In this document: one piece after another, positions 16,061 to 24,780 of the stretch
Position numbering within the stretch: position 1 is the stretch's first letter
How the letters are laid out: the number at the start of each line of letters is the position of its first letter
Assembly: GCF_000373645.1 (NCBI RefSeq)
Contig: NZ_KB892004.1
Span: forward strand, 147,967-211,966
DNA: 64,000 nt
DNA from: Streptomyces sp. ATexAB-D23
GTDB taxonomy: Bacteria; Actinomycetota; Actinomycetes; Streptomycetales; Streptomycetaceae
Reading direction: 5' to 3'
Position numbers and translations under genes: made by a program
Notes under the pieces: model-generated
What the model was told of the DNA's origin: nothing
The model's input: only the letters and a program-made list of their open reading frames with translations
Database searches by the model: none

Positions 16061-17602
16061 TCAGTACGCCCCGCGGCCGTCGGTGACGGCGCGCAGCGTA
16101 CGGGCCATGAGCCCCATGTCCGTGGCCACCGACCAGTTGTCGACGTACCAGAGGTCGAGCGATACGGTCTCCTGCCAGGACAGGTCGGACCGGCCGCTGA
16201 CCTGCCACAGGCCGGTCAGCCCGGGTTTCACCGCGAGCCGTCTCAGCTCGCGCTCGTCGTAGCGGGACACCTCGTCCGGTAGCGGCGGACGCGGGCCGAC
16301 CAGGGACATGTCACCCTTGAGTACGTTGATGAGCTGGGGCAGCTCGTCGAGTGACGAGCGGCGCAGCAGCCGGCCGAGACGGGTGACCCGGGGATCGACG
16401 CGCATCTTGAACATCGGGCCGTCGTTCTCGTTCACCGCGGCCAGCCGGGCCTTGTGCTGCTCGGCGTCCGCCACCATCGTGCGGAACTTCCACATGGTGA
16501 ACGGGCGGTTGTGCTGCCCCTGACGGATCTGCCGGTGGAAGACCGGCCCCTTAGACGTGACCCGGACCGCCGCCGCGACCAGCACCAGCAGCGGGGCCAG
16601 CACGACCAGACCGCACACCGCGCCGGCCCGGTCCACCGCCGCCTTCAGGGCCGGCTGGAGCCCCCGGCGCAGCGGCGGCACGATGTGCAGGAGGGTCAGC
16701 CCGGCGGCCGAGGACGGGCGGACCCGGTCCGCCGCCGTCTCCGAGAGGTGCGAGAGCACGGACAGCTCCAGCCCGCCGTCGTGCAGCCCCCAGGACAGCC
16801 GGCGTAATCGCTCCTCGGCGAACTGCGGGCCAGGGACCACCAGCGCCAGGTCCGCCTCGTGGGCGAAGGCCGCGCCCAGCACCGTGGAGACGTCGTCGTC
16901 GGCGGGGGCCGGTGCGAGCCGCCCCGGCACCGGGGCCTCGCAGCTCAGCGTCGCCGCGCCCACCGGCAGGGCCGCCACGACGCGATAGCCGTGGTCCTCC
17001 CGGGAGGTGAGCACCCCCACCGCCCGGTCCACCCCCGCGGCCTCGCCCACCACCAGCACCCGGCGCACCGTTCTCCGCCGTCCCGGCCAGGTGAGCCTGC
17101 GCGCCCAGGAGGCGGCCGCCGCCGTCAGAAGGCCGGGGATCAGCGCCACGACGGCCGCCGCCGGATCGATGGACGCGTCGAACACCGTCCAGAGCACCGC
17201 CAGCAGGCCGATGAGCAGCAACCAGTCGCCGGGCGTGGTCAGCGCCCCCGGCGGACGGCCCGGGGACCGTAACGCGTACCGTCCCCGCCCGGCCCGGACC
17301 CCGCACCACACCACGGTGGCCGCGACCGCGCCGGCCAGGGCCTTCGGCTGTCCGTCGGCACGCAGGACGAGCCAGCCGGGTAACCCCAGGCCCAGTAGCT
17401 CGACGCAGACGACCAGGGGCAGCAGCCGGCCGGGACCGGTGCGGGGCGCCCGGGGGCCACGTCCGCGCGAAACGGCCGGGACCTGCTCCGGCCGGTCGAA
17501 GCCCCGGCCGCGCGCCGGGCCGGAAGCGGTCCGCGGACGCGGCGCTCCCGCCAGTCCCACGGTTCTCGATATGCCGGATTCGGGTAGCTCGACATGCCCC
17601 AT
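16061..17602 (-). CDS. Polyisoprenyl-phosphate sugar transferase (initiating, WbaP/CpsE type)
   Basis: A 513-residue membrane enzyme that should start the repeat unit by moving a sugar-1-phosphate onto undecaprenyl phosphate. Hydrophobic segments occur at about 61-83, 93-110, 125-165 and near 310. The C-terminal 200 residues are a complete bacterial sugar transferase domain: SKGPVFHRQIRQGQHNRPF, MWKFRTMVADAE, SLDELPQLINVLKGDMSLVGP, then PGLTGLWQVSGRSDLSW and LDLWYVDNWS. Three leucines are encoded by TTA (17381-17383, 17270-17272 and 16805-16807; codons 74, 111 and 266), which is striking in this genome. ATG 17602 follows GGGGGG by three bases. A 13-base inverted repeat lies about 35 bases upstream. 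The sugar (hexose or HexNAc) cannot be told. Confidence 0.9.
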   Translation of the reverse strand: MGHVELPESGISRTVGLAGAPRPRTASGPARGRGFDRPEQVPAVSRGRGPRAPRTGPGRLLPLVVCVELLGLGLPGWLVLRADGQPKALAGAVAATVVWCGVRAGRGRYALRSPGRPPGALTTPGDWLLLIGLLAVLWTVFDASIDPAAAVVALIPGLLTAAAASWARRLTWPGRRRTVRRVLVVGEAAGVDRAVGVLTSREDHGYRVVAALPVGAATLSCEAPVPGRLAPAPADDDVSTVLGAAFAHEADLALVVPGPQFAEERLRRLSWGLHDGGLELSVLSHLSETAADRVRPSSAAGLTLLHIVPPLRRGLQPALKAAVDRAGAVCGLVVLAPLLVLVAAAVRVTSKGPVFHRQIRQGQHNRPFTMWKFRTMVADAEQHKARLAAVNENDGPMFKMRVDPRVTRLGRLLRRSSLDELPQLINVLKGDMSLVGPRPPLPDEVSRYDERELRRLAVKPGLTGLWQVSGRSDLSWQETVSLDLWYVDNWSVATDMGLMARTLRAVTDGRGAY

Positions 17603-17985
17603 GAACCCCCCAGTCACAGTTGCATCGTCACAAACGGGGCGCATCCGTCGATCCTGTGGACAGACGGATGCGCCCTCGCTCGGTGCACGATATCCACACA
17701 CATGGCATTTCGCTGGAGTTCCGGTGAAGTTCAGACAGTCACGGTGATCCCGGACCTGTCCCGTTCCGTACCTGATCTCAGGTTCTGTGCGCATCTGTTG
17801 GTATGCGGGAGTGCTCCAATCGGCCGGTGTGCGGATATGTGCCGCGGCTGTGCCAGCTACGGTACGTGGTTGCGCGGTCGCGGGCACGGTATATGGCCCG
17901 CTCGCTTCCGGTGGGCGCGGTGCTATCTGGGAGAATGCGGTGTCCGGGAGCACCTGCCCGGCCACGAGTGGAAGAGGGACGCACG
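17603..17985. promoter_or_regulatory. Intergenic control region with a long inverted repeat
   Basis: This 383-base gap lies between the leftward sugar transferase and the rightward alditol oxidase; I see no credible gene in it. GGGCGCATCCGTC (17637-17649) and GACGGATGCGCCC (17663-17675) form a perfect 13-base inverted repeat around a 13-base loop, 35 bases before the sugar-transferase start. It could be a leader hairpin or an operator. The half nearer the oxidase is less GC-rich and should hold its promoter, but no convincing -35/-10 pair stands out. Confidence 0.5.
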
Positions 17986-19245
17986 GTGACCCCCGCGGAG
18001 ATGAACTGGGCCGGCAACATCACCTTCGGCGCGAGGCGGCTGTGCACACCGCGGTCGGTCGTCGAACTGCGCGAGACGGTGGCCGCGTCCGACGCGGTAC
18101 GCGCCCTGGGAACCCGGCACTCCTTCAACGCGGTCGCCGACACCGCCGGGGACCTCGTCTCGGTCGCGGGGCTTCCGCGCGTCGTCGACATCGACCCGGC
18201 CCGGCGGACGGTCCGGCTGAGCGCGGGACTGCGCTTCGGCGAGTTCGCCGCCGAACTGCACGAACGCGGCTTCGCCCTGCACAACCTGGGCTCGCTGCCC
18301 CACATCTCGGCCGCCGGAGCCTGCGCGACCGGGACACACGGCTCGGGTGTGGGCAACCGCTCGCTCGCGGGCTGTGTCCGTGCCCTGGACCTGGTGACGG
18401 CCGACGGCGGGACACGGACCCTGCGCCGCGGGGAGCCGGACTTCGCCGGAGCGGTGGTGTCCCTGGGCGCGCTGGGTGTGGTGACCGCTCTGGAACTGGA
18501 CGTCGTGCCCGCCTTCGACGTCCAGCAGTGGGTGTACGAGGACCTGCCCGAGGCGGCCCTGACCGAGGGCTTCGACGAGGTGATGGCGGCCGCCTACAGC
18601 GTGAGTGTCTTCACCGACTGGAGCCCGGGACCGGTCGGCCAGGTGTGGCTGAAGCAGCGGGTGGGGGACGAGGGGCCGCGGCCGATGCCGGCCGAGTGGC
18701 TCGGAGCCCGGCTCGCCGACGGTTCCCGGCACCCGATCCCCGGCGTCCCGGCCGGGAACTGCACCCGCCAGCAGGGCGTACCAGGACCGTGGCACCGCCG
18801 GCTGCCGCACTTCCGGCTGGAGTTCACCCCGAGCAACGGCGACGAGCTGCAGTCGGAGTACTTCGTGGCCCGCCGGGACGCGGCCGCCGCGTACGAGGCC
18901 CTGGCCCGGCTCAGGGAGCGGATCGCGCCGGTGCTCCAGATCTCCGAGATCCGCGGCGTCGCGGGCGACGACCTGTGGCTGAGCCCCGCGTACGGCCGGG
19001 ACTCGGTGGCGTTCCACTTCACCTGGGTGCCCGACGCGGCGGCCGTCGCACCGGTGCTCGCCGGGATCGAGGACGCCCTCGCGCCCTTCGGCGCCCGCCC
19101 GCACTGGGGCAAGGTCTTCGGCACGGCCCCCGGGGTCCTGCGCACGCTGTACCCGCGCTACGGGGACTTCGAGGAGCTGATGGCCCGCCACGACCCGTCC
19201 GGAACCTTCCGCAACGACTTCCTGGACCGGCACTTCCCGGGCTGA
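17986..19245 (+). CDS. aldO: FAD-dependent alditol oxidase (AldO/XyoA type)
   Basis: A 419-residue flavoprotein, the length of S. coelicolor AldO (about 418). It opens NWAGNITFGARRL and has GTRHSFN with His45, the histidine that carries covalent FAD in this family. PHISAAGACATGTHGSGVGN and LGALGVVTALEL are the FAD-binding PP-loop motifs. The C-terminal lactone-oxidase-type domain has the substrate-site elements QISEIRG (Glu, Arg) and PHWGKVF (Lys) known from AldO. The expected reaction is oxidation of xylitol, sorbitol or similar alditols at C1 to the aldose with production of hydrogen peroxide. GTG 17986 was chosen for family length and an AGAGGG site; the frame is open further upstream. It ends nine bases from the convergent MASE1 gene. 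Confidence 0.92.
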   Translation: MTPAEMNWAGNITFGARRLCTPRSVVELRETVAASDAVRALGTRHSFNAVADTAGDLVSVAGLPRVVDIDPARRTVRLSAGLRFGEFAAELHERGFALHNLGSLPHISAAGACATGTHGSGVGNRSLAGCVRALDLVTADGGTRTLRRGEPDFAGAVVSLGALGVVTALELDVVPAFDVQQWVYEDLPEAALTEGFDEVMAAAYSVSVFTDWSPGPVGQVWLKQRVGDEGPRPMPAEWLGARLADGSRHPIPGVPAGNCTRQQGVPGPWHRRLPHFRLEFTPSNGDELQSEYFVARRDAAAAYEALARLRERIAPVLQISEIRGVAGDDLWLSPAYGRDSVAFHFTWVPDAAAVAPVLAGIEDALAPFGARPHWGKVFGTAPGVLRTLYPRYGDFEELMARHDPSGTFRNDFLDRHFPG

Positions 19246-19254
19246 CCCGCACAC

Positions 19255-20259
19255 TCAGCGGCTGTCGCGCTCGTCCTTCGCCCGGGACGGCCAGGCAGCC
19301 GCCGACCTGCCGGGCGCGAGCTGGTCCACCACTTCGGCCAGCTCCTCGCAGGCGCGCTCGATCCGGAGCCTGATGTGCCGCTGCTCGGCGACGATCGCGG
19401 CCAGCAGGAGCGAGGTGAGGGCGACGGCCCCGTTCAGAACGGTGAGGTTGATCATGACCTCCACGATGGTGTGGCCCGCGAACGGACCGACGCGGTCCGT
19501 CCCCGCCACGATCGCCAGCACGGACACCAGCAGGGCACAGGGCGCACTGCCCGCGAGCTGGAAGCGCAGGGCGGCCCAGACGACGATCGGGAACACCAGG
19601 TAGAGCATCGACAGCGAGCTGTGGGTGGCCACCGCCGTCCCCACGACCGCGACGACCGCCAGCGCCCCGGCCTCGGCCCAGCGGTCCGGGAACCGCGGCA
19701 TCCGCGCCCGGCACAGCACCAGCAGGAGGGGCGTGACGACGAGCACCCCCATGACGTCACCGGCCCACCAGGCGGCCCAGACCGACCAGAAGTCGCCGGC
19801 GGGCAGCTCCCCGTCCACCACGAGCATCGAGGTCCCCGCCGTGGGGCTGATCACCATGCCGGCCATCGCCCCGAGGAAGACCAGGACCACCCCGTCGCGC
19901 AGCCGGTCCAGCTCCTTGCGGAAGCCGGCCCGGCGCAGCAGCAGGTACGCGCACAGCGGTGCGAGCGTGCTGCCCGCCACCACGGCGACGGAGGACGGCG
20001 TCACCGCCCCGCCGAGTTCGCCGACGACGAGCAGCGCGCCGAGCGCGATCCCCGGCCAGATACGCGGCCCCAGCCAGAGCAGGCAGCTCACGGAGATGCC
20101 GGTCGGCGGCCACAGCGGCGTGACCATCGCGCCGTGCACGGTCACCTGCCGCAGCAGCCCCACCCGGGCCGATCCGTAGTAGACGGCCGCGACCGCCAGG
20201 ACACGCAGGGCCGCCAGGGCATACCGGCGGGTCTTCTCACTGCGGATCACGTTCCTCAT
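19255..20259 (-). CDS. MASE1-domain membrane sensor
   Basis: A 334-residue membrane protein with about eight hydrophobic segments. The N-terminal MASE1 pattern is clear: YYGSARVGLL, then VTPLWPPTGISVSCLLWLG and WPGIALGAL, later WAAWWAGDVMGVLVVTPLLL. MASE1 usually serves as a sensory input domain in front of kinases or diguanylate cyclases. Here it stands almost alone, with only a short cytosolic C-terminal tail (IRLRIERACEELAEVV, then a polar end) and no GGDEF or kinase domain. It is probably co-transcribed with the PP2C phosphatase gene just upstream (52-base gap), so the phosphatase may be its output. ATG 20259 or GTG 20295 can be the start; neither has a strong ribosome site. Confidence 0.8.
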   Translation of the reverse strand: MRNVIRSEKTRRYALAALRVLAVAAVYYGSARVGLLRQVTVHGAMVTPLWPPTGISVSCLLWLGPRIWPGIALGALLVVGELGGAVTPSSVAVVAGSTLAPLCAYLLLRRAGFRKELDRLRDGVVLVFLGAMAGMVISPTAGTSMLVVDGELPAGDFWSVWAAWWAGDVMGVLVVTPLLLVLCRARMPRFPDRWAEAGALAVVAVVGTAVATHSSLSMLYLVFPIVVWAALRFQLAGSAPCALLVSVLAIVAGTDRVGPFAGHTIVEVMINLTVLNGAVALTSLLLAAIVAEQRHIRLRIERACEELAEVVDQLAPGRSAAAWPSRAKDERDSR

Positions 20260-20310
20260 GAGACACCGGCCCCGAGGCGGACGGCGGTGTGACACGCACG
20301 GGAGGCCCGC

Positions 20311-21144
20311 TCATCCCGGGGCGGCCGCGACAGCCTCGTGCCGCAGCACGAGCACCGCGGCGTCGTCCTCGTGCCCGGTGCGCTCGGCGGAGCCCAGGAC
20401 CGCGTCGGCCAGTACGTCCGCGTCCTCACCCACCCGGGCGCGCACCAGCTCCACGACCTCGTCCAGCCCCTCGTCCAGGGGGTACGCCGGACCCTCCACC
20501 ACTCCGTCGGTCAGGAGCACGAAGGCGCCGTCCGACGCGAGCCGGCGGGTGGTGACCGGATACTCCTCGCCGGGCTGGACCCCCAGCGGCAGCCCGCCCT
20601 CGTCGTCGGTGACCCCGCCCCGGCCGTCCGCGGTGGCCCACACCGACGCCACATGACCGGCCCGTGCGCTCTGCAACTCCCGGGTGCCCGGGTCGAGACG
20701 GACGAAGGTGCAGGTGGCGAGCAGACTGGAGTCCGCCGCGAGCAGCAGGTCGTTGGTGCGCCGCACGACCTCGCCGGGATCGGCCGCCGCCACCGCGAGG
20801 GCGCGCATCGCGATACGGATCTGGCCCATGAAGGCGGCCGCCTCGACGTCATGGCCCTGTACGTCGCCGATCGCGAAGGCGAGTGAACCGTCGGGGAGCA
20901 CGAACCCGTCGTACCAGTCGCCGCCGATGTCCAGCCCGTTGCGCGCGGGTGTGTACCGGGCGGCGGTGCGCAGACCGGGCAGCGAGGGCAGGGCGGGCGG
21001 CAGCATCTCGCGTTGCAGCGCCTCCGCGAGCTCCACCCGAGCCTGGTGCAGCTCCACCTCGCGGCGGGCCCGGGAGGTGAGGTCCTGGAGGGTGGTGAGC
21101 AGCTCATCGGAGCTGGCCGACCGGAACGGATGCCGCCGGTTCAT
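20311..21144 (-). CDS. PP2C/SpoIIE-type serine phosphatase
   Basis: A 277-residue cytosolic phosphatase. A short N-terminal coiled segment (LLTTLQDLTSRARREVELHQARVELAEALQ) leads into the SpoIIE catalytic domain, REMLPPALPSLPGLRTAARYTPA. The metal ligands are intact: Asp76 in GGDWYDG, Asp94 in IGDVQGHD, and Asp260-Asp261 in EDDAAVLVLRH. Proteins of this type dephosphorylate anti-sigma-factor antagonists and so release sigma factors. The start is ATG 21144 with GGGGAG seven bases upstream. It precedes, on the same strand, the MASE1 membrane protein, a plausible sensor-phosphatase pair split over two genes. Its target is not in the window. Confidence 0.88.
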   Translation of the reverse strand: MNRRHPFRSASSDELLTTLQDLTSRARREVELHQARVELAEALQREMLPPALPSLPGLRTAARYTPARNGLDIGGDWYDGFVLPDGSLAFAIGDVQGHDVEAAAFMGQIRIAMRALAVAAADPGEVVRRTNDLLLAADSSLLATCTFVRLDPGTRELQSARAGHVASVWATADGRGGVTDDEGGLPLGVQPGEEYPVTTRRLASDGAFVLLTDGVVEGPAYPLDEGLDEVVELVRARVGEDADVLADAVLGSAERTGHEDDAAVLVLRHEAVAAAPG

Positions 21145-21390
21145 GGGCCGCTCCCCAGGGGCTCGGTGTGAGTGATCCGCACCCCGAGGCCGTCGTCGGG
21201 GCGGACGGGCCGGGGCCGACGGCACGGGCGGCCGTCTTTCGCGGTCGTCGCTGTCCGCATCCTATTTCGGCGGGGGACCGCGCGCAGTCCGAGGCGGCGG
21301 GCGGGCAGCGGCGGCCGGTTGGGTGGATGCTGGAAGTGGACCCGTGCGGCGGCCCGCGCCCGCCGGCCGGCGCGGGCCGGGAGGTATGCG

Positions 21391-21690
21391 ATGAACCGCA
21401 CGCTGGAATGGACGGTGCGTGTCGAGCTGTCCGAGCAGGACGGGACGACCAGGGCGGAAGCGGTGCTGGACACGGGGTCGGCGAAACTCACCGGCCAGGG
21501 GATCGCCCGTTGCAGCCCGCAGGATCCGGACGTGCCCACCATCGGTGACGAGGTCGCGGCCAGCCGCGCGATGCACGACGTCGCCGGTCAGCTGATGAGC
21601 GTGGCCGACCGTGCGCTGGGCCAGGCCGGCGCGGGCCGCACGGACGAGCCCGCACAACCGCCCTACGCCTGGTCGGACGCCTCGCCCTGA
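21391..21690 (+). CDS. DUF1876 domain protein
   Basis: A 99-residue cytosolic protein beginning MNRTLEWTVRVELSEQDGTTRAEAVLDTG, with GIARCSPQDPDVPTIGDEVAASRAMHDV in the middle. This is the conserved pattern of DUF1876, a dsRBD-like fold family of small actinobacterial proteins with no established function. The start is ATG 21391 with GGGAGG eight bases upstream. It is divergent from the PP2C gene across 246 bases with no other gene. The C-terminal 20 residues are Pro/Ala-rich and likely disordered. Confidence 0.85.
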   Translation: MNRTLEWTVRVELSEQDGTTRAEAVLDTGSAKLTGQGIARCSPQDPDVPTIGDEVAASRAMHDVAGQLMSVADRALGQAGAGRTDEPAQPPYAWSDASP

Positions 21691-21775
21691 CCCCCGTGGG
21701 CCGGGAGTTCCCGTACCGTGAACGCGGAGACGGCGGGCGTGGTGCCGGCCGGCGGAGACGACCCCGGGTGGCCCC

Positions 21776-22414
21776 ATGTGCTGGAGCGCGACCGCCGACC
21801 TGGTCGCCGGTGGCGCGGTGGCCGCGATCGGGGTGGCCTGCGTGGCGCGGGCACGACGGGCCCGGGATCTGCCGCTGGCGGCCCTGCCCCTGCTCCTCGG
21901 CGCACACCAGATCATCGAGTCCGCGGTCTGGCACGCGGACGGCGGCAGCGGCCCCGCCACCGTCGCCTGGGCGGTCATCGCCCTGCCGCTGCTGCCGCTG
22001 TGGGTGCCGCTCGGCGTGCTGTGCGCCGCCCCGGCCCACGCGCGGCGGCGCCTCGCCGTCCCCCTGGCGTCCGGGGCGGCGACGAGCGCGTTCCTCGCGT
22101 ACGCCCTGGCGACCCGGACGGTGACCGCGCAGGTGCGCGGCCACACCCTCGGCTACGCGCTGGACCTGCCGCATCCGCCTCTGCTGGTGGCGGGCTACCT
22201 CCTGGCCACCATCGGCTCCCTGCTCCTGTCCGGCGACCGCGGGCTGGTCCTGCTCGGCGTGCTCGTCGCGGGCGGGGCGGCGGTGTGCGCGGCGCTGTGG
22301 CGGCTGGAGTTCATTTCCACCTGGTGCGCGTTCGCCGCCGTGTGCTCGGTGGTCCTGCTCGGCTGGTCCGCCCGGCCCCGAGCGGCCGGGCCGCGGCCGG
22401 CGGCGGGCGGCTGA
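21776..22414 (+). CDS. DUF6629-type small membrane protein
   Basis: A 212-residue protein with about seven transmembrane segments and short loops. It begins MCWSATADLVAGGAVAAIGVACV, the conserved Cys-Trp-Ser-Ala start of a family I know as DUF6629, followed by LPLLLGAHQIIESAVWH, also typical (His and Glu within a helix). Function is not known. No clear ribosome site is next to ATG 21776; a GGCGGAG lies 18 bases upstream. It follows the DUF1876 gene by 85 bases on the same strand but there is no sign of coupling. Confidence 0.75.
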   Translation: MCWSATADLVAGGAVAAIGVACVARARRARDLPLAALPLLLGAHQIIESAVWHADGGSGPATVAWAVIALPLLPLWVPLGVLCAAPAHARRRLAVPLASGAATSAFLAYALATRTVTAQVRGHTLGYALDLPHPPLLVAGYLLATIGSLLLSGDRGLVLLGVLVAGGAAVCAALWRLEFISTWCAFAAVCSVVLLGWSARPRAAGPRPAAGG

Positions 22415-22519
22415 GACCGGTACGGACCGGTCAGCCCCCGCCGTACGCTTGTCGCCCGCGGCGGTCATGAAGTGGGCGGGACCGCGGCCCGCGAAGATCC
22501 GCCGGACAGGGCAATACAC

Positions 22520-24586
22520 CTAGTCCGCCGGGATCTCCTGCTCGGTCCACAGGGCCTTGCCGTCGGTGCTGTAGCGGGTGCCCCAGTGGTTGGCGAGCTG
22601 CGAGACGATGAACAGGCCGCGCCCGCCCTCGTCGACCGTCCGCGCGTGGCGCAGATGCGGGGCCACCGGGCTGGTGTCGTGGACCTCGCAGGTCAGGGTG
22701 CGGTCCAGCATGACCCGCAGTTGCAGCGGCGGTGTGCCGTAGCGGACGGCGTTGGTGATCAGTTCGCTCACGATCAGTTCGGTCGCCTCGATGGTGTCCT
22801 CGTCCAGGTCCCAGCCCTCCAGCCGGTCCCGGACCAGGGTGCGGGCGACGGCCGGTGTGGTCCGGTCGTGGGCCAGCTCCCAGGTCGCCACCCGGTCCGG
22901 CGGCACCACCCCGGTCCGGGCGAGCAGCAGCGCCGCCCCCTCCGGATCGGGCCCGGCCGGCAGGTTGTACACGATGGCGTCGCACAGCTCCCGCAGCGGG
23001 CGGTCCGGGAACGCCAGCGCGTCGTGGACCCGCTCCACCGACCGCTCCCCGGCCAGCAGCGACCCCGTGAGGAACGCCAGCACGCTGCCCTCGTCCAACA
23101 GGACCGAGCCGGTCGCGAAGGGGGCGCTGTCCTCGGAGAAGATCGCGGGCCCCTCCGGGACGTCGAGCGCGAGCGGCCGGCCGTCGGGTGCGACGACGAC
23201 CGGGGCGGGATGCCCGGCCCGCGCCACCGTGCAGACCCGGGTGAACGGGTCGTAGACCGCGTACAGGCAGGTCGCCGTCAGCGGCTGGTGGTGCAGCGAG
23301 TCGCCGGGCGGCAGCGACCTGCGCTCCTCCACCAGCCGGTCTGCCGTGTCGTTGAGCCGGGCCAGCACCTCGTCGGGCTCCAGGTCGAGACCCGCCAGCG
23401 CGTGGATGACGGTGCGCAACTGACCCATGGTGATGGCGGTCTGGAGCCCGTGCCCGGCCACGTTGCCGATGATCAGCGCGGTCCGCGCGCCGGAGAGCGC
23501 GATGGTGTCGAACCAGCAGCCGCTGTTGCGTCCGGGCAGCAGGACGTGCGCGGTCTCGATGGCGACCCGGGCGCCGTCGTGCTGGGGGAGCAGCCGGCGC
23601 TGGACGGTCGAGGCGATCACGTGCTCGCGGGCGTAGCGCAGCGCGTTCTCGATGCTCAGCGCGGCGTGGGCGGCCGCCGTCAGCGCGAGGGTGAGGTCGC
23701 GCTCGTCGTACGGATGGCCCTGGTGCCGGTACAGGCTCAGCAGGCCGAGCACGGCGCCGTGCAGCTTCAGCGGGGCCACGATCAGGGAATGCGCCCCGGT
23801 CTCCTCGATCCTGCGCCGGGTGGCCGGGTCCGCCTCCAGCCACGGGGTGTCCGGGCCCAGCTCGACGAGCCGGGGCCGCAGATCGGTGACGGCGAGGGCG
23901 AACGGGGTGGCCTCGGGCAGCCGGCGCAACTCGCCGACCACGCTGTCCGGGTTCGTCCCCGTCCCCCGCACGGCGGCCCGGCGCAGCGGGACGTCCCGGC
24001 GCAGCGGGCCGAGCGGCGGATCGGCCCCGCGCAGTACCTCGTCGACCACCTCGACCACGGCGAGATCGGCGAAGTCGGGCACCAGAGCCGCGACGAGCCC
24101 CTCGCAGGTCGCCGCCACATCGAGGGAGTGGCCCACCCCCCGGCGCACGGCCGCGAGCACGTCCGCCCGGACGTGTGCCTTCTCCCGTTCATCGACGTCG
24201 ACCACGGCCGCCAGCACCCCGATCGGCCGCCCGTCGGAGGCGTCCAGGCGGTGCAGGGTGACCGTCAGGACGCGGGAGGGGCCGGAGGACTGCGCGAGGC
24301 GCCCCTGGGCGACATAGTCGAGCACGGGTGTTCCGGTCTTCAGGACCCGGCGCAGCATCCGTTCGGACGCCTCCGGATTGTCCATGTGGTACGCCTCGGT
24401 GAAGTGCAGGCCCACGATCCGCTCGGGGTTCGCCGCCTCCGTCAGGGCGTTGACCCGCACCACCCGCAGGTCCGTGTCCAGGACGTGCAGGCCGACCGCG
24501 GACTGGCTGAAGAGCGTGTCCAGGAGCGCCCCCGCCATGCCGTCGTCCGAGTCCGGCCCGGGGGCCGTTGTACCGGTGTCCGACAC
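22520..24586 (-). CDS. PAS-GAF-SpoIIE-HATPase protein with degenerate phosphatase motifs
   Basis: A 688-residue regulator with four parts. A PAS-like domain (about 12-135) has SAVGLHVLDTDLRVVRVNALTEAAN. A GAF domain (about 150-315) ends in SLYRHQGHPYDERDLTLALTAAA. A SpoIIE-like domain (about 330-555) and a C-terminal histidine-kinase-like ATPase (about 560-688) follow. The ATPase is intact, with ELIVSELITNAVRYG (N box) and DEGGRGLFIVSQLANHWG (G box). The phosphatase-like domain has lost its metal ligands: GGDWYD is SGCWFD (Cys357), GDV is GNV (Asn375) and the C-terminal DD is Glu549-Gly550. It may therefore be a kinase-only or scaffold protein in a sigma/anti-sigma partner switch. Start GTG 24586 follows GGGGG by six bases. 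Confidence 0.85.
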   Translation of the reverse strand: MSDTGTTAPGPDSDDGMAGALLDTLFSQSAVGLHVLDTDLRVVRVNALTEAANPERIVGLHFTEAYHMDNPEASERMLRRVLKTGTPVLDYVAQGRLAQSSGPSRVLTVTLHRLDASDGRPIGVLAAVVDVDEREKAHVRADVLAAVRRGVGHSLDVAATCEGLVAALVPDFADLAVVEVVDEVLRGADPPLGPLRRDVPLRRAAVRGTGTNPDSVVGELRRLPEATPFALAVTDLRPRLVELGPDTPWLEADPATRRRIEETGAHSLIVAPLKLHGAVLGLLSLYRHQGHPYDERDLTLALTAAAHAALSIENALRYAREHVIASTVQRRLLPQHDGARVAIETAHVLLPGRNSGCWFDTIALSGARTALIIGNVAGHGLQTAITMGQLRTVIHALAGLDLEPDEVLARLNDTADRLVEERRSLPPGDSLHHQPLTATCLYAVYDPFTRVCTVARAGHPAPVVVAPDGRPLALDVPEGPAIFSEDSAPFATGSVLLDEGSVLAFLTGSLLAGERSVERVHDALAFPDRPLRELCDAIVYNLPAGPDPEGAALLLARTGVVPPDRVATWELAHDRTTPAVARTLVRDRLEGWDLDEDTIEATELIVSELITNAVRYGTPPLQLRVMLDRTLTCEVHDTSPVAPHLRHARTVDEGGRGLFIVSQLANHWGTRYSTDGKALWTEQEIPAD

Positions 24587-24780
24587 GTCGCACCCCCAAC
24601 GGGATCCGCCACCCCTGCCGAGCGGCAGCTCTGACGGACAGCCTGCGGGACCCCGGACCCGGCCCGCCACCGAGGAGCGCCGAACGGGTGAGCGCCGGCC
24701 GCGGGGGAGGCGGCAACCTTTCCCGGACCGGCGGCCACTGAGAGGTAGCCCACCCGTCCCCACTCCGGAAGGCACGTACC

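Noticed and set aside
17821..17985. Longer N terminus for the alditol oxidase from an upstream GTG at 17803
   Set aside because: Adds about 60 residues (MRECSNRPVCGYV...) not found in AldO proteins; GTG 17986 gives the family length and has a ribosome site.
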